A stretch of DNA of 64,000 bases from Monodelphis domestica (lineage: Eukaryota > Chordata > Mammalia > Didelphimorphia > Didelphidae). Every line of letters begins with the position of its first letter. The stretch's first letter is position 1. The notes under the pieces are model-generated. The model was given only the letters and a program-made list of their open reading frames with translations. It was not told the DNA's origin and made no database searches. Positions 22,199-31,890 of the stretch are shown piece after piece. The stretch covers positions 187,616,834 to 187,680,833 of the forward strand of contig NC_077231.1 of NCBI RefSeq assembly GCF_027887165.1, in the 5' to 3' direction. Both the position numbers and the translations under genes were made by a program.

Positions 22199-22215
22199 AT
22201 TAGACTAGTCTTTCT
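22199..22215. repeat. Target-site duplication, right copy (young L1)
   Basis: Identical to 16153-16169. Immediately afterwards the older + strand L1 resumes ('ggaaagcaatttggaaatat'). Confidence 0.95.
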
Positions 22216-22300
22216 GGAAAGCAATTTGGAAATATGCCAAAATCAATTAGAAAGGGATCCCAGTGTGCTGAGTCAGAAAACCCCAAATTATGAGTTATGA
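22216..22300 (+). mobile_element. Old L1, continuation right of the young L1
   Basis: 'ggaaagcaatttggaaatatg' is the decayed equivalent of the ORF2 FWRAIWNY region and joins in frame of homology with 16152 once the young insertion is ignored. Confidence 0.6.
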
Positions 22301-22945
22301 TGTATATTGTATTTTTATTCATTTTATTAAACAATTTTCATTTACATTTTTGACAAGTAAAATATTTTATTTATATTTGCACTTGAATACAATGAGCTAT
22401 ACGTGTAGTCCACACTAAATATTCAACAAATAAGTGAATACTAGATTGCAAAAGTACCATTTTATAGGAGAAATTTTCATAATTATCATTTACCCAAAAA
22501 TGAGTGTAAAAAACAAATTGTCTAATTTATGAATCATTTCTTCCTACGTCATTTTATTATTTTAGGCCCTTCATTATGACCAACCTGAAGAGAGATAAAT
22601 TAAGAAAAAAACTAAAATTTAGTTAATATCAATGAGTTTCAAGTTTTAGCTCTGTCCCATCATAGTTGACTGGAAAATCGCAGTATTTTAAAAATACTGA
22701 ATATCGCTTGAAACATTACCTGAATGAATTCCAAATCTGAGGTTTTGAAGAATGATTTTGAACAATTTTTAAAAGGTATCTCACTTTGGCATGCAAATTC
22801 CAAAAGCCATTTTTCTCTAAAATACCCATGGCATTTGAAAACATTTTTATTCTTGGTATCAATCAATCATACACATTAACAATTTTCCTTAATAAAATTA
22901 TCTTATTTTGCCTAAAAATCTATCATAGATAGTATTTAGATACTT
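22301..22945. other. No feature recognised
   Basis: AT-rich, with no convincing frame. Perhaps decayed L1 3' UTR at first, otherwise unassigned. Confidence 0.4.
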
Positions 22946-22947
22946 GA

Positions 22948-23024
22948 GGTAGACACAAACTTAGAAGTAAGGCCTGTGTTCAAGTCCTGCATCTGATAGA
23001 CTAGGCAACTTGTGGCCTATTTCC
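22948..23024 (+). repeat. Small SINE fragment
   Basis: 'aggtagacacaaacttagaagt' followed by 'ggcctgtgttcaagtcctgc' and 'ggcaacttgtggccta' resembles the middle of a marsupial SINE, truncated at both ends. Confidence 0.35.
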
Positions 23025-23758
23025 AATTTTTTTTTTTGGAAGGTGTGGATGCATTTATTTTTATGTCCTCTTCTGCTATTTCCTCTGTAGTCTGGATTTT
23101 TCCTCCATAAAAATTATCCAGGGTCAATGCCTTCTTCTTGTTTTTCGTGTTGTTGGGAAGTTGTTTTTCTGGGCATTGCTTGCCATCACTATGGTGGTTT
23201 TTTCTTTCCCTTTCCAGTCAAAAGTCTGAGTGAGGAAGGCAGGCTCTCTGTGTATGGAGCTAAGGAGCAAGGATTTTACCTGAGGCCACCTCTTTAGTAT
23301 CTGCAGCCTCTACTGTTTACTTCCCTTCTCTACTCTATCTCTGCGTGGGTGCCTAAGGTCTGTGTTCTTTAGCCTGCTGGGGTCTCAGGTCTAGCTGCTC
23401 TCAGGGGTAGGTCTTTGGTGGTCTTAGTCAGCCTTCAAAGACCCAGAGTTGTCCCCTGCTTGCTCTAGAGGTGCCCCTCACCCACTCACTGATTCTAGTG
23501 CACTGTCTCTAACTCTGGCTCTGTAGGTGGAGTGCGGGAGGGTTGATTAGCTTGTGTTTTGGTGGAAGCTAACTCACCCCCTTATTGTGTGGAAATGCCC
23601 AAATCCCAGTACCTTCAATGCTGAGCCCTATTGTAGAGTCCCTTCATTCATATGTAGTTTGTTTTTTTGGCCATTTGAGATAGTCTGTATCAGTAGGTGA
23701 AGAGGAGAGGAAGCATCCTAGGTCTACACTGCCACTGTCTTTACCCAGAAGTCCCAAA
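23025..23758 (-). mobile_element. L1 5' UTR and ORF1 start, older subfamily
   Basis: Read on the minus strand from 23758 it starts GGGACTTCTGGGTAAAGAC, parallel to the 5' ends at 6389 and 20826. It then runs through a 5' UTR including 'cacacaataagggggtgag' to the ORF1 start region (near 23200-23160) and is cut off at about 23025. More diverged than the other two 5' ends. No ORF2 part is attached. Confidence 0.7.
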
Positions 23759-24163
23759 GAACTGTCTTTAAAAATGGTGGTAACTCTCTGTGATGAGGTT
23801 TTTCTACTGTGAACTTGGACTGGGAGGAGTTCCTGCTTGGGACCACAGACTACTTCCCTTTGGACTGCCACATAAGTGAGTGAAAAGGTTGACTCCTTTT
23901 CCTGTATATCCTGGAGGTACTAGCCTCCTGAGAGGACTCTTGTCTTGGAGGAGGCTTTGTGGCTAGAACCCTTGTTTAATTACCTCTGGGCCCCCTTTTG
24001 TTGGGGCCTCTGAGGTCCTGCCTAGTTTGGACTGGACCAGAGTAATTCTCTCTCATTTTCCTTATTTTCACTCTTTCCATTTTGTAAATAAACTACCATA
24101 AATATCATTCTGACTTGAGTAATTAATTTTGGTGACCACATTTCTCATAAATTTAGCCCAACA
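23759..24163 (+). mobile_element. Partial LTR of an endogenous retrovirus-like element
   Basis: Matches the R/U5-like half of the LTR at 39234-39983: 'tgtctttaaaa', then 'gtgagtgaaaaggttgactcc', 'ctagcctcctgagaggac', 'cattttgtaaataaact', 'ttttggtgaccaca' and the terminal 'gcccaaca'. Only the 3' half is present and it abuts the 5' end of the L1 fragment. A fossil; family not determined. Confidence 0.6.
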
Positions 24164-24260
24164 TTTAATATTTTAACCCTTTACAATTACAAATCTCAAA
24201 ATGACTTTGGAAGATTATATGAACTTCTAACTTGTATGAGTTATAGAAAATATGAAGGTT

Positions 24261-24458
24261 GAGGACAACTAGGTGGACAAGTGATTGAGAGTCAGGCCCA
24301 GAGACAGGAGGTCCTGGGTTCAAATCTGACCAGATACTTCCTAGCTATATGGTGCTGGGAAAATCACTTAAATCCCATTGTCTAGCCCTTACCCCTCTTC
24401 TGCCTTAAAACCAATACACAATGTTGATTCTAAGATGGAAGATAAGGGCTAAAAAAAA
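24261..24458 (+). repeat. tRNA-derived marsupial SINE, + strand
   Basis: Same landmarks as 1129-1317: 'ggaggtcctgggttcaaat', 'atacttcctagctatatgg', 'cccattgtctagcccttac', 'ttctgccttaaaaccaatac', and a short A-tail at 24451-24458. Moderately diverged. Confidence 0.85.
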
Positions 24459-24469
24459 GTGAAGATCAA

Positions 24470-24837
24470 CTAACCTGATTAGTGTCATCAATAAAGAAAC
24501 TTGAAATTGAATTCAGTAAAGGGGGCAATGTTAAAAATTCCCAAATCTCTTAATCAGTAAAAGCAAAAATTAAAATATTAAGATATAACAAATAGTAAAA
24601 ACAGCACAAAGAATAAGTCATTTGAAATTAATTAAAAACTTTAATACAGAGAATTAAAAAGAAAAGACTCTAGAAGAAAGAGGTATTCCAAAGACAGATG
24701 TTGTAGAAATTTTCTTCTTGTCCATTCAGTTGGAAAAAGCCCCAAGTAATGAAAATGAGTCAGATTAAATGCAAAATAGAAAGACAGAGCTCCATTTATT
24801 CAATGAATGACAAAATAGTCAAGGTATATGATTAATG
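24470..24837. other. No feature recognised
   Basis: A-rich sequence without frame or named repeat. Confidence 0.4.
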
Positions 24838-25048
24838 CTCTAGCTTTTTTTTAAACACTTACCTTCAGTCTTGGAGCCATTTGGCTCCAAGGCAGAAGAG
24901 TGGTAAGGGCTAGGCAATGGGGGTCAAGTGACTTGCCCAGGGTCACACAGCTGGGAAGTGTCTGAGGTCAAATTTGAACCTAGGACCTCCCGTCTCTAGG
25001 CCTGGATCTCAATCCACAAAAGCTACCCAACTGTCCCCTCTAGCTTTT
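24838..25048 (-). repeat. tRNA-derived SINE, minus strand, with target duplications
   Basis: The reverse complement of the SINE described at 1129: 'ggcagaagagtggtaaggg', 'aatgggggtcaagtgactt', 'cagctgggaagtgtctgagg', 'aggacctcccgtctctagg'. Flanked by an 11-bp direct repeat CTCTAGCTTTT at 24838-24848 and 25038-25048, so the element proper is 24849-25037. The least diverged SINE of the window, hence one of the youngest. Confidence 0.9.
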
Positions 25049-25049
25049 C

Positions 25050-25354
25050 TGTAGAAATGGAAAGTACCAGTCAGATAAGATCCATATTTATTGATTTAGA
25101 CACTTAATAGTGCTGTATGAACTACTACTATCTTATCTGTATGAATGAGAAGCCATAAGTTACTGATGTCTTTTTCTTTACTGCAACCTGCAACCTTATT
25201 CTGCAACCTTAAGTTCATTAAGACCAAAGTGAAAATTCATATTCAGCCCCCTGACAACAGTCAGGAAATTTTTTTGCTTTCCAGATTCCTGATGCCTAAA
25301 ACCTAATTGAGAGGAATCCCCAGTATTCCAGGCCCTCAAGCAACCTATTCATCG
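25050..25354. other. No feature recognised
   Basis: Unassigned sequence. No credible frame. Confidence 0.4.
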
Positions 25355-25600
25355 AATTATACAATTTCAGAATTGAAAGGGGAATTCAAAGGTAATCTAG
25401 TACAATCTAGATGTGAAAAACATCCAATCGCTTTTTGAAGACCTCTAACAAAGAGGAATACTCTCATTTCCAGAGGCAACCAATAATCTTTTGGGGCAAC
25501 TTTAGTTGTCAGGAAGTTAATGTATTCTCCCTGATATTCTTAAATGTTTCCATAGAAACAAAACCAAAAAAATCTATATGTTGTTCTTGGTTGTGACATA
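25355..25600 (+). repeat. Old amniote interspersed repeat
   Basis: The order 'tttcagaattgaaagggga', 'ctttttgaagacctctaaca', 'ccagaggcaaccaataatct' and 'ttagttgtcaggaagtta' follows a dispersed repeat I know from mammals but cannot name with confidence. No coding role is visible. Confidence 0.45.
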
Positions 25601-26465
25601 AATATAATTTATTATAATTTATTTTTAATGTGACAGTTTATCAAATACTGTGATACATTTTCTCCCCTGAAATTTCTCTTCTCCAAACTAAAGTTCTCTA
25701 TTCCCTAAAATACATAATACTGAACTAATCAATGTGAGTTCAAGCTTTAGAGCATGTTCAAATTTCTTATACAATATATGTACTGATGTTACCTATATTT
25801 CCTTCCCCTTGAATTAGTGAGGGGAAAAGGAGAGGAAGGATAAAAAATAATTGTTTGAAAATAGAATAGAAATAATTATAAAAACAAAGAAATAGAGTGG
25901 AAAACAGGAGACATGAGAGATGGTATTTTGAAATTAAGAGTATCTAGGAAGAGGAAAAACTTGTACGATTGAGAGCAGAGTGATAGCAACAGAATCAGGT
26001 AATGGTTTCAATGGTAATATCAATGCTATAAAAATGAATGATTTTTATGTAAAAGTTCAGATCATTGCCACCTTCCTCCTAATAGAGAAATAATTGACTT
26101 AAAACAATTGAGAACTATCTTTGGATGTCGTACATGGAAATTTATGTTGCTTGACTATTCTTATACCCTTCAGTTTCTTTTTCTTGTCTTCTTGTTAAAA
26201 CTAGATTTCTAGCCAAAGCTTATAAAGTTGTGGTTGAAATTAATTTCTTTGCTTTACACATGATCTTACTCAAAATGGCATGTTCTTCATGCCGATTACA
26301 TATAAATCTGGTTCATGGTTTTAGATAGTACTATTTACCACATCAGGTAAAAAGGCCATTTATTTTTAAAATTTTAAGTATTTTTTAATAAATAGAAATG
26401 AGTGTGATATTCTATCAAAATGCATTTTGATATTTTAAAAAATAATCATAAATTTTTTGCTACTC
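25600..26465. other. No feature recognised
   Basis: AT-rich unique-looking DNA without a frame above background. Confidence 0.4.
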
Positions 26466-26703
26466 TCGTTCATGTTTCAACAGTGACTAACTCTTTGTGA
26501 TACCATTTGGAGTTTTCTTGGCAAAGATACTGAAGTGGTTTGCCCTTTCCTTCTCCACCTCATTTTACAGAGGAGAAAACTGAGAACAATGGTGACTTGC
26601 CCAGGGTCATACATTAAATGTCTGAGGCTAGATTTGAAATTAGCAAGATGAGTGACACTAATTCTAAGCCTACTATTCTATTGATTGTGCCATCTAGCTT
26701 TCC
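26466..26703 (-). repeat. tRNA-head SINE with RTE-like tail, minus strand
   Basis: The reverse complement of the marsupial SINE at 51600: the tail part reads 'tttcttggcaaagatactga' 'agtggtttgcc', then 'ttttacagaggagaaaac', 'gacttgcccagggtcatac', 'gtctgaggctagatttga', and the head 'tgtgccatctagctttcc'. Resembles the Mar-1-type CORE-SINEs; name tentative. Confidence 0.7.
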
Positions 26704-26714
26704 ATTTTACTTCT

Positions 26715-28420
26715 AATATTGTTAATTATATTTATAATTTTTCTAATATTAAATAAGTTTTACATTGCATTATTAGTATGAATCCAAAGTGATCATAATT
26801 CATAATCTTATCATTGTTGATGATTATTTGGTAATAGTTTTATTTACAATTTTTGTATCATTCTTCATTAATGATATTAGTCTATTGTTTTCTTTTTCTA
26901 TTTTGGCTTTTCCTATTTTAGGTATAAATTAAATATTTAGAAAAATAAATTCCATAAAATCTATTGTTATTTTTCCAAACAGTTTCTATGCTATTGGGAT
27001 TTATGGTTCTTTGACAAGTTGACAGAATTCTCTGGTAAATGCATCTAGTCTATGTTATTTTTTTCCTTTTATGGCTTGTCTTATTTAAATTATGTTTCTT
27101 ATTTTGTTAATCTCAATAATTTATTTATTTATGAATATTCAGACTCTTCATTGAAGTTAAAATTTTTACTGAAATATAGTTTCAGATAACCTTTGTTTTG
27201 TCTTTATTTTTTAGTGTGTGAATTATTTTTCATTTTTTATCTTGGTAATTGAAGTTACTCATCTTTTTAATGAAATTTATGAATGCTTTATTTTATTGTA
27301 GAAAAAGGCAGGTCCCAATTTTACTTATTAACTTAAAGAATTTTTATGTTTTTGTTTTTTATTATTTATTTTCTTTTTAGATTTTCATTTTGATGTTTAA
27401 TTGAATTGTATCACTTTATTAATTTTCTAGGCATTTTTCATTTGATTTTTAGTTGCACCCTCAATTTGTTGATCTGTTCTTTATTGATTGTGAAAGTATT
27501 AAGAGATAGACTTTTTAATGTGACTGCTTTGACTGTATTTCAAAAGTTTGGGTATGTTATCTCATCATTTTCTTTTTCCTTAATTTAATTACTTATTATT
27601 ACCATAATTTATTCATTGACCCACTCATTCTTTAGTATTAAGTTGTTTGGCTTTTAATTAATTTTTAATAATTCATTCAACAACTTGTTATAGGTAGAAA
27701 TTAATTGAGATTTCCCATAGTAATATTTTCACTGTCTCTTCCCTTAAAGTTTATTCCTCTCCCCTTTGCTTTTCTTTATTAAGATTATAAAAACACTTAA
27801 AAATTCACAGGCACTTTGTTTCATTGGATTTCTACTATGACTCTGGATCATGAGATTTTTCAGAGAGGGTATATATCTTCTCTCTAATGTAAATGTAAAT
27901 AATCCATCCTTGTTTATTCTCTTATGACTCCTTAATTCCTATGTTTGTATTTTCTACAGAAGTTGAAAATTATATCTATTTTGGAAATTCATTTAATTAT
28001 AAATAGCTGCAAAATAATTATACTTGTATTAATGTTTAATCTTTTACTTATATAAATCATTTTTAATAAATCTCCATGGCTGCTTTGTCAACATTCATGA
28101 ACAAGTCTTGTTAAATGAATTTTAAGTCATTTTTAAATGTAAAATTTTAGATAACTTAATCATCTCAGGAACACAGAGTTTTCTCATTTGTTACATGATC
28201 TCTGAAAAATATGTATACTTGGAAATTACATATATTTCAGTGCCAGTTAATCAAGGTTTTGCTGAACATTCCAAAATTCTAGATACAACTATGTATTTTA
28301 TTTAGGTGCTACTGTTTGAAAGATATAATTATATTTTCTGTTTATAAAAATACATTGCTTTTGAAAATATCATTTTCTAATATTTTCTGCCAAAAAGTTT
28401 TTTTCCATGAAAATGCTAGA
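26715..28420 (-). mobile_element. Old L1 ORF2 remnant, minus strand
   Basis: On the + strand the text follows the reverse of L1 ORF2: 'tattagtctattgttttct' (reverse-transcriptase region), 'agaattctctggtaaatgca' (P-G-P-D-G-F-T-like), 'tcaataatttatttatttat', and further endonuclease-proximal parts. Very decayed and likely deleted in places. No reading frame survives. Confidence 0.5.
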
Positions 28421-28427
28421 ACAACAG

Positions 28428-28690
28428 ATGGCACAGGGTATAGAACATGAGACTCAAAATGAGGAGAATCTGAATTTAAATTCTGCTTCAGAAACCTACT
28501 AGTTGTTTAACCCTGGGCAAATCAGTTAAAATCTTTGTACCTTGATTTCCTTATCTGTAAAATGGGGTAATAATATATCTACCTCCCAGAATTCTTATAA
28601 GAATCAATTGTTAATATATGTAAAGTAGTTTGCAAACTTTAAAGTAGTATACACATGTTCATTCTATTAATATTTTGCCCAATTTTGACC
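28428..28690 (+). repeat. MIR-type SINE, + strand
   Basis: Order of landmarks: 'cagatggcacagggtataga', 'ctagttgtttaaccctgggc', 'tgatttccttatctgtaaaa', 'ctacctcccagaattcttat', 'aaagtagtttgcaaacttta'. That is the full layout of a MIR/MON-type CORE-SINE with a LINE-2-like tail. Confidence 0.7.
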
Positions 28691-29734
28691 ATTTTCACAT
28701 CTATTTCTTTATATTATACATTTTTGACCAATTACTGAATTAGTCTCACTGCATCAGGAGCTGCTTTATTCCTTAATTGTGTGCCCTTTTCTTCCTCTTT
28801 CTCGGAAATAATTCATGAAGATTGTCAACATTCAGTGATTTATAGTCTTATGGAACCTCTCTTATAGTCTATGATCCCACAAAGAAGGATGGCAGTGGTT
28901 TAAAAAGGTCATCTACTTTTTTTTTTAGAATAGTGGGATATGATTTATTTAGAAGAGAAGAACTCATTTAGAACCAAAGAATCATAGAACATTAGTATAG
29001 GAAGTGACTTGCAAAAATCATTAGCAGTTCAAACCTCAACTTCCCCCCTACCACCTTGAGGAGATAATTCTGGCCCACAGATAGAACATGGCTTTCTCAG
29101 AGAATTTTGTCCCCTCTGTTGCTTCATCTTCCCTCTTACTCATTTTCATTTAAAATTATTTTTCTAGATGGAGGATAGAAACAAAAGTAACTTAAAGGTT
29201 CTGCCTTTTTCTCTGAAGTATATCTCCTCCAAGTAGCAGGTTTTTGGCCTTTGCTTATTTCTTACCTATAACTTATTAAATTTTTTTCTTTACTTTATTG
29301 GTTTGCAAACTTAAGCTCTTGCAACTTTTACAACTCTCTTACATTTATATGTGGGCTCCATTCTTTTGTGTTTATTCTTTACTGTGTCTCCCTTGTGTAT
29401 AGGGAAATTTTGAATCTCATTCCTTTGAGAATTCCCTGTAAACCCATTTCTGCTTCTCTGGGTATCTATTTCCTCAGTGACTATCGTCATTTATAATGTT
29501 TAATATCAGAATTTTGTTCTTGATAATTTCTAATATTTTTAGAGTCACTGGGTGTGGGATCATATATATTCTTTCTTTCTCAGCTTTTTGAAATTTGGGG
29601 AAGTATTTGGCCATACCTCTCTAAATATTTTGTAGCATATTTTAAGATCTTTTTTATCTTCGTTGAAATGCTCATTAAGCTGTGATTCCCTTTATGACTC
29701 TCCACACAGTGGTTTATTTATTTATTTTGTTGTT
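28691..29734. other. Unassigned, possibly old L1 debris
   Basis: 28980-29050 looks like the start of an inverted MIR3-like SINE ('agaatcatagaacattagta'). 29160-29700 has a T-rich composition like minus-strand L1 ORF1/spacer, but I cannot anchor it to a motif. Confidence 0.3.
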
Positions 29735-30008
29735 GTATGGTTTTCATGGGTCAGTGGAGTCAGGGAAATCTGAGTTCTAACCTGGACTCAAAAATTACTA
29801 TTTGCTCCAAGGCAAGTCACTTCACTTCTTTATGCTTTAGAGTCCTCATCTATAAAATAGGGACCCCAGTTGTGTGTGTATGTAAGTGTGAGTGTGTGTG
29901 TGTGAGAGAGAGAGAGAAAGAATCATATGAGTTAACATATGAAAAGAACTTTGTTTACCTTGAAGCACTCTATAAAATTAGCTATTGTTATAGTTTTTGC
30001 CATTCTTA
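29735..30008 (+). repeat. MIR-type SINE carrying (TG)n(GA)n
   Basis: 'ggaaatctgagttctaacct', 'aaggcaagtcacttcacttc' and 'tcctcatctataaaatagg' are followed by a TG/GA simple repeat (29871-29918), and then by the usual 3' part 'ttgaagcactctataaaatt'. The microsatellite sits where related copies have a short simple tract. Confidence 0.6.
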
Positions 30009-30009
30009 G

Positions 30010-30784
30010 ATTATTAGCACACATATTCCATCAGATCTGTTCATTTTGAACAAAGTTTATGCTCCTCTTAATATTTTTTTCAGTCAGAATCTTGTTATTT
30101 TTTTTATAATATGATATTTTCTTCCTTCTTTTTAAAATATCAAGCTATTTCACTTATTTACCAAACTCTCTACAGGGATAGATATTTTAAAGGACAGCTA
30201 TTATTCTCAACTTTCTCCTATGTTATCATCTACTGAAATTAATTTCCCTGTTCTTTTTATATACTATGCCTAATTTTCCCTGAAGTACCTAATCTATGCA
30301 TTTTTATCTTCAGACGAACCTATGAACAGAACCCTTGATTAGTACACCGAGCACAACTCAGTCAGGATCCTATACGTACATTGATTTGTTAGAGCCAATA
30401 TTTGCCCAGGCATGGGGTCTGTAGATGTGTGCTCTATCCTTCAATGGCCCTGACACCCTGACATTCAGAATATGACTCAGAAAAACCATAGATTTTCACA
30501 AAAATTTTCCAATATCCTGACTGTGATCCCTTGGTTACCAAATCTCTAGATTGCTAATTTGACCCCTCCAATCCTGTACTTTTTGATACCAGAGTTATGG
30601 TATTAATCATGTACTGCAATTAGTCCCAAATGAGTTCCTTTTTAATACATAAGGACCTAACTGTCATAAAAAAAAGTCAGTCCAAAAATCGAATCAAGTT
30701 AGTTTGGCTATAGTATCATGGTTCGACAGGGTATAAACTTCTTTTTAAAACACTTATGTTTTAGATTAGATTAGAAATTTTTTA
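30010..30784. other. No feature recognised
   Basis: Contains an unusually unique-looking segment at 30300-30720 that I cannot match to any repeat or gene. Confidence 0.35.
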
Positions 30785-30930
30785 ATGATTTAATATGTCC
30801 TTGTTGTTGTGCTAAAAGTTAGAAATATAGACAAGCATCAAAAAGGATGGTCCCTGACCTCAAGAACTTACAATTTTGAAGGAGTAAACAAGACATGAAA
30901 AGGTAACTAAAAAGAGAGAGATGGAGATAA
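30785..30930 (+). repeat. Fragment of an old interspersed repeat
   Basis: 'gctaaaagttagaaatatag', 'aaaaggatggtccctgacct' and 'caagaacttacaattttga' follow the same dispersed repeat as at 53240-53420 and 1030. Confidence 0.45.
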
Positions 30931-31495
30931 CCATCCAGAATTAAGGACAAAGTAGTAGTCTAGAAACTCAGCATCGGGTTAGGAATAAGGATGTCTGATG
31001 TGAATACTTCCTCAAATGAAGGTTCTTGGAAGGAACTCTCCTGTCAGAGGAAGGAGAATAAAGGGTATGTATAATCTTTTCCACTTGGATGAAGGTGAAA
31101 AAGTAACTTAGGAAGTCAGTGGCTAAAATGGACAAGGAATAAGGATAAAAATAAAGTAATAGGGTACTAAAAACATACTCTTCCCATATGCACTATCTCT
31201 TAGTATACTTACCCAAGGGATAAAAGTATGGAAAGTTTCCTACTATGTATATGGGGGATCAGTGAAATAACGATAAAGAAAGTATGATTGAAAGAGTAGA
31301 TGAAAAGGGAAATGGAAAGGGAGAAATAGGAGAGAGTGTTTCAGAAGATAATGGAGAAGATAGAAACAAGCTCTTTCCTTGTTCTTTATGCCATACAACT
31401 GCATATATTCCCTTGCCTTTTCATACAGTTTCTATTTTCTAGACAGCAGAACATAATCAATGCAGACAGGATGTTAGAATGGAAATAATGTTTCT
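30931..31495. other. No feature recognised
   Basis: A/G-rich DNA, no frame. Confidence 0.4.
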
Positions 31496-31890
31496 TAGAG
31501 TAAAGAGGATTTAGGTTTGAAACCTGAATGACACAAATGAGTTATATGATCATGGACAAGTAGTTTAACATTTCAGTCACTCAAGAAGGCTGTAAGTTAA
31601 AGATGATGGATATAGACTGATAGAGGGAGCTATCCTATTAGGAATTTTCTAAACTCATTAAATCACACATTAGGGCAAAGAAAAAAAAAGGAAAAAAAAA
31701 CAAAATAATTAAATAGCATGGGGTGGAGGACAATGACATAGAAACAAAGAGGTAATTTCTTATTTGTATCTACCACTAACTCATTATGTTCCTGGACCTC
31801 ATTTTCCTCATCTGTAAAATTAAAGGAATGGGCTTGCTCTTTAAACTTTTTATCCCTAAAATTCTAAAACAATGTGATTCATAGCCTCCA
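31496..31890 (+). repeat. Two old MIR-type SINE remnants, + strand
   Basis: The first spans about 31496-31620 ('gatttaggtttgaaacctga', 'tgatcatggacaagtagttt'). The second spans about 31740-31890 ('ttcctggacctcattttcct', 'catctgtaaaattaaaggaa', 'tttatccctaaaattctaaa'). Confidence 0.5.
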
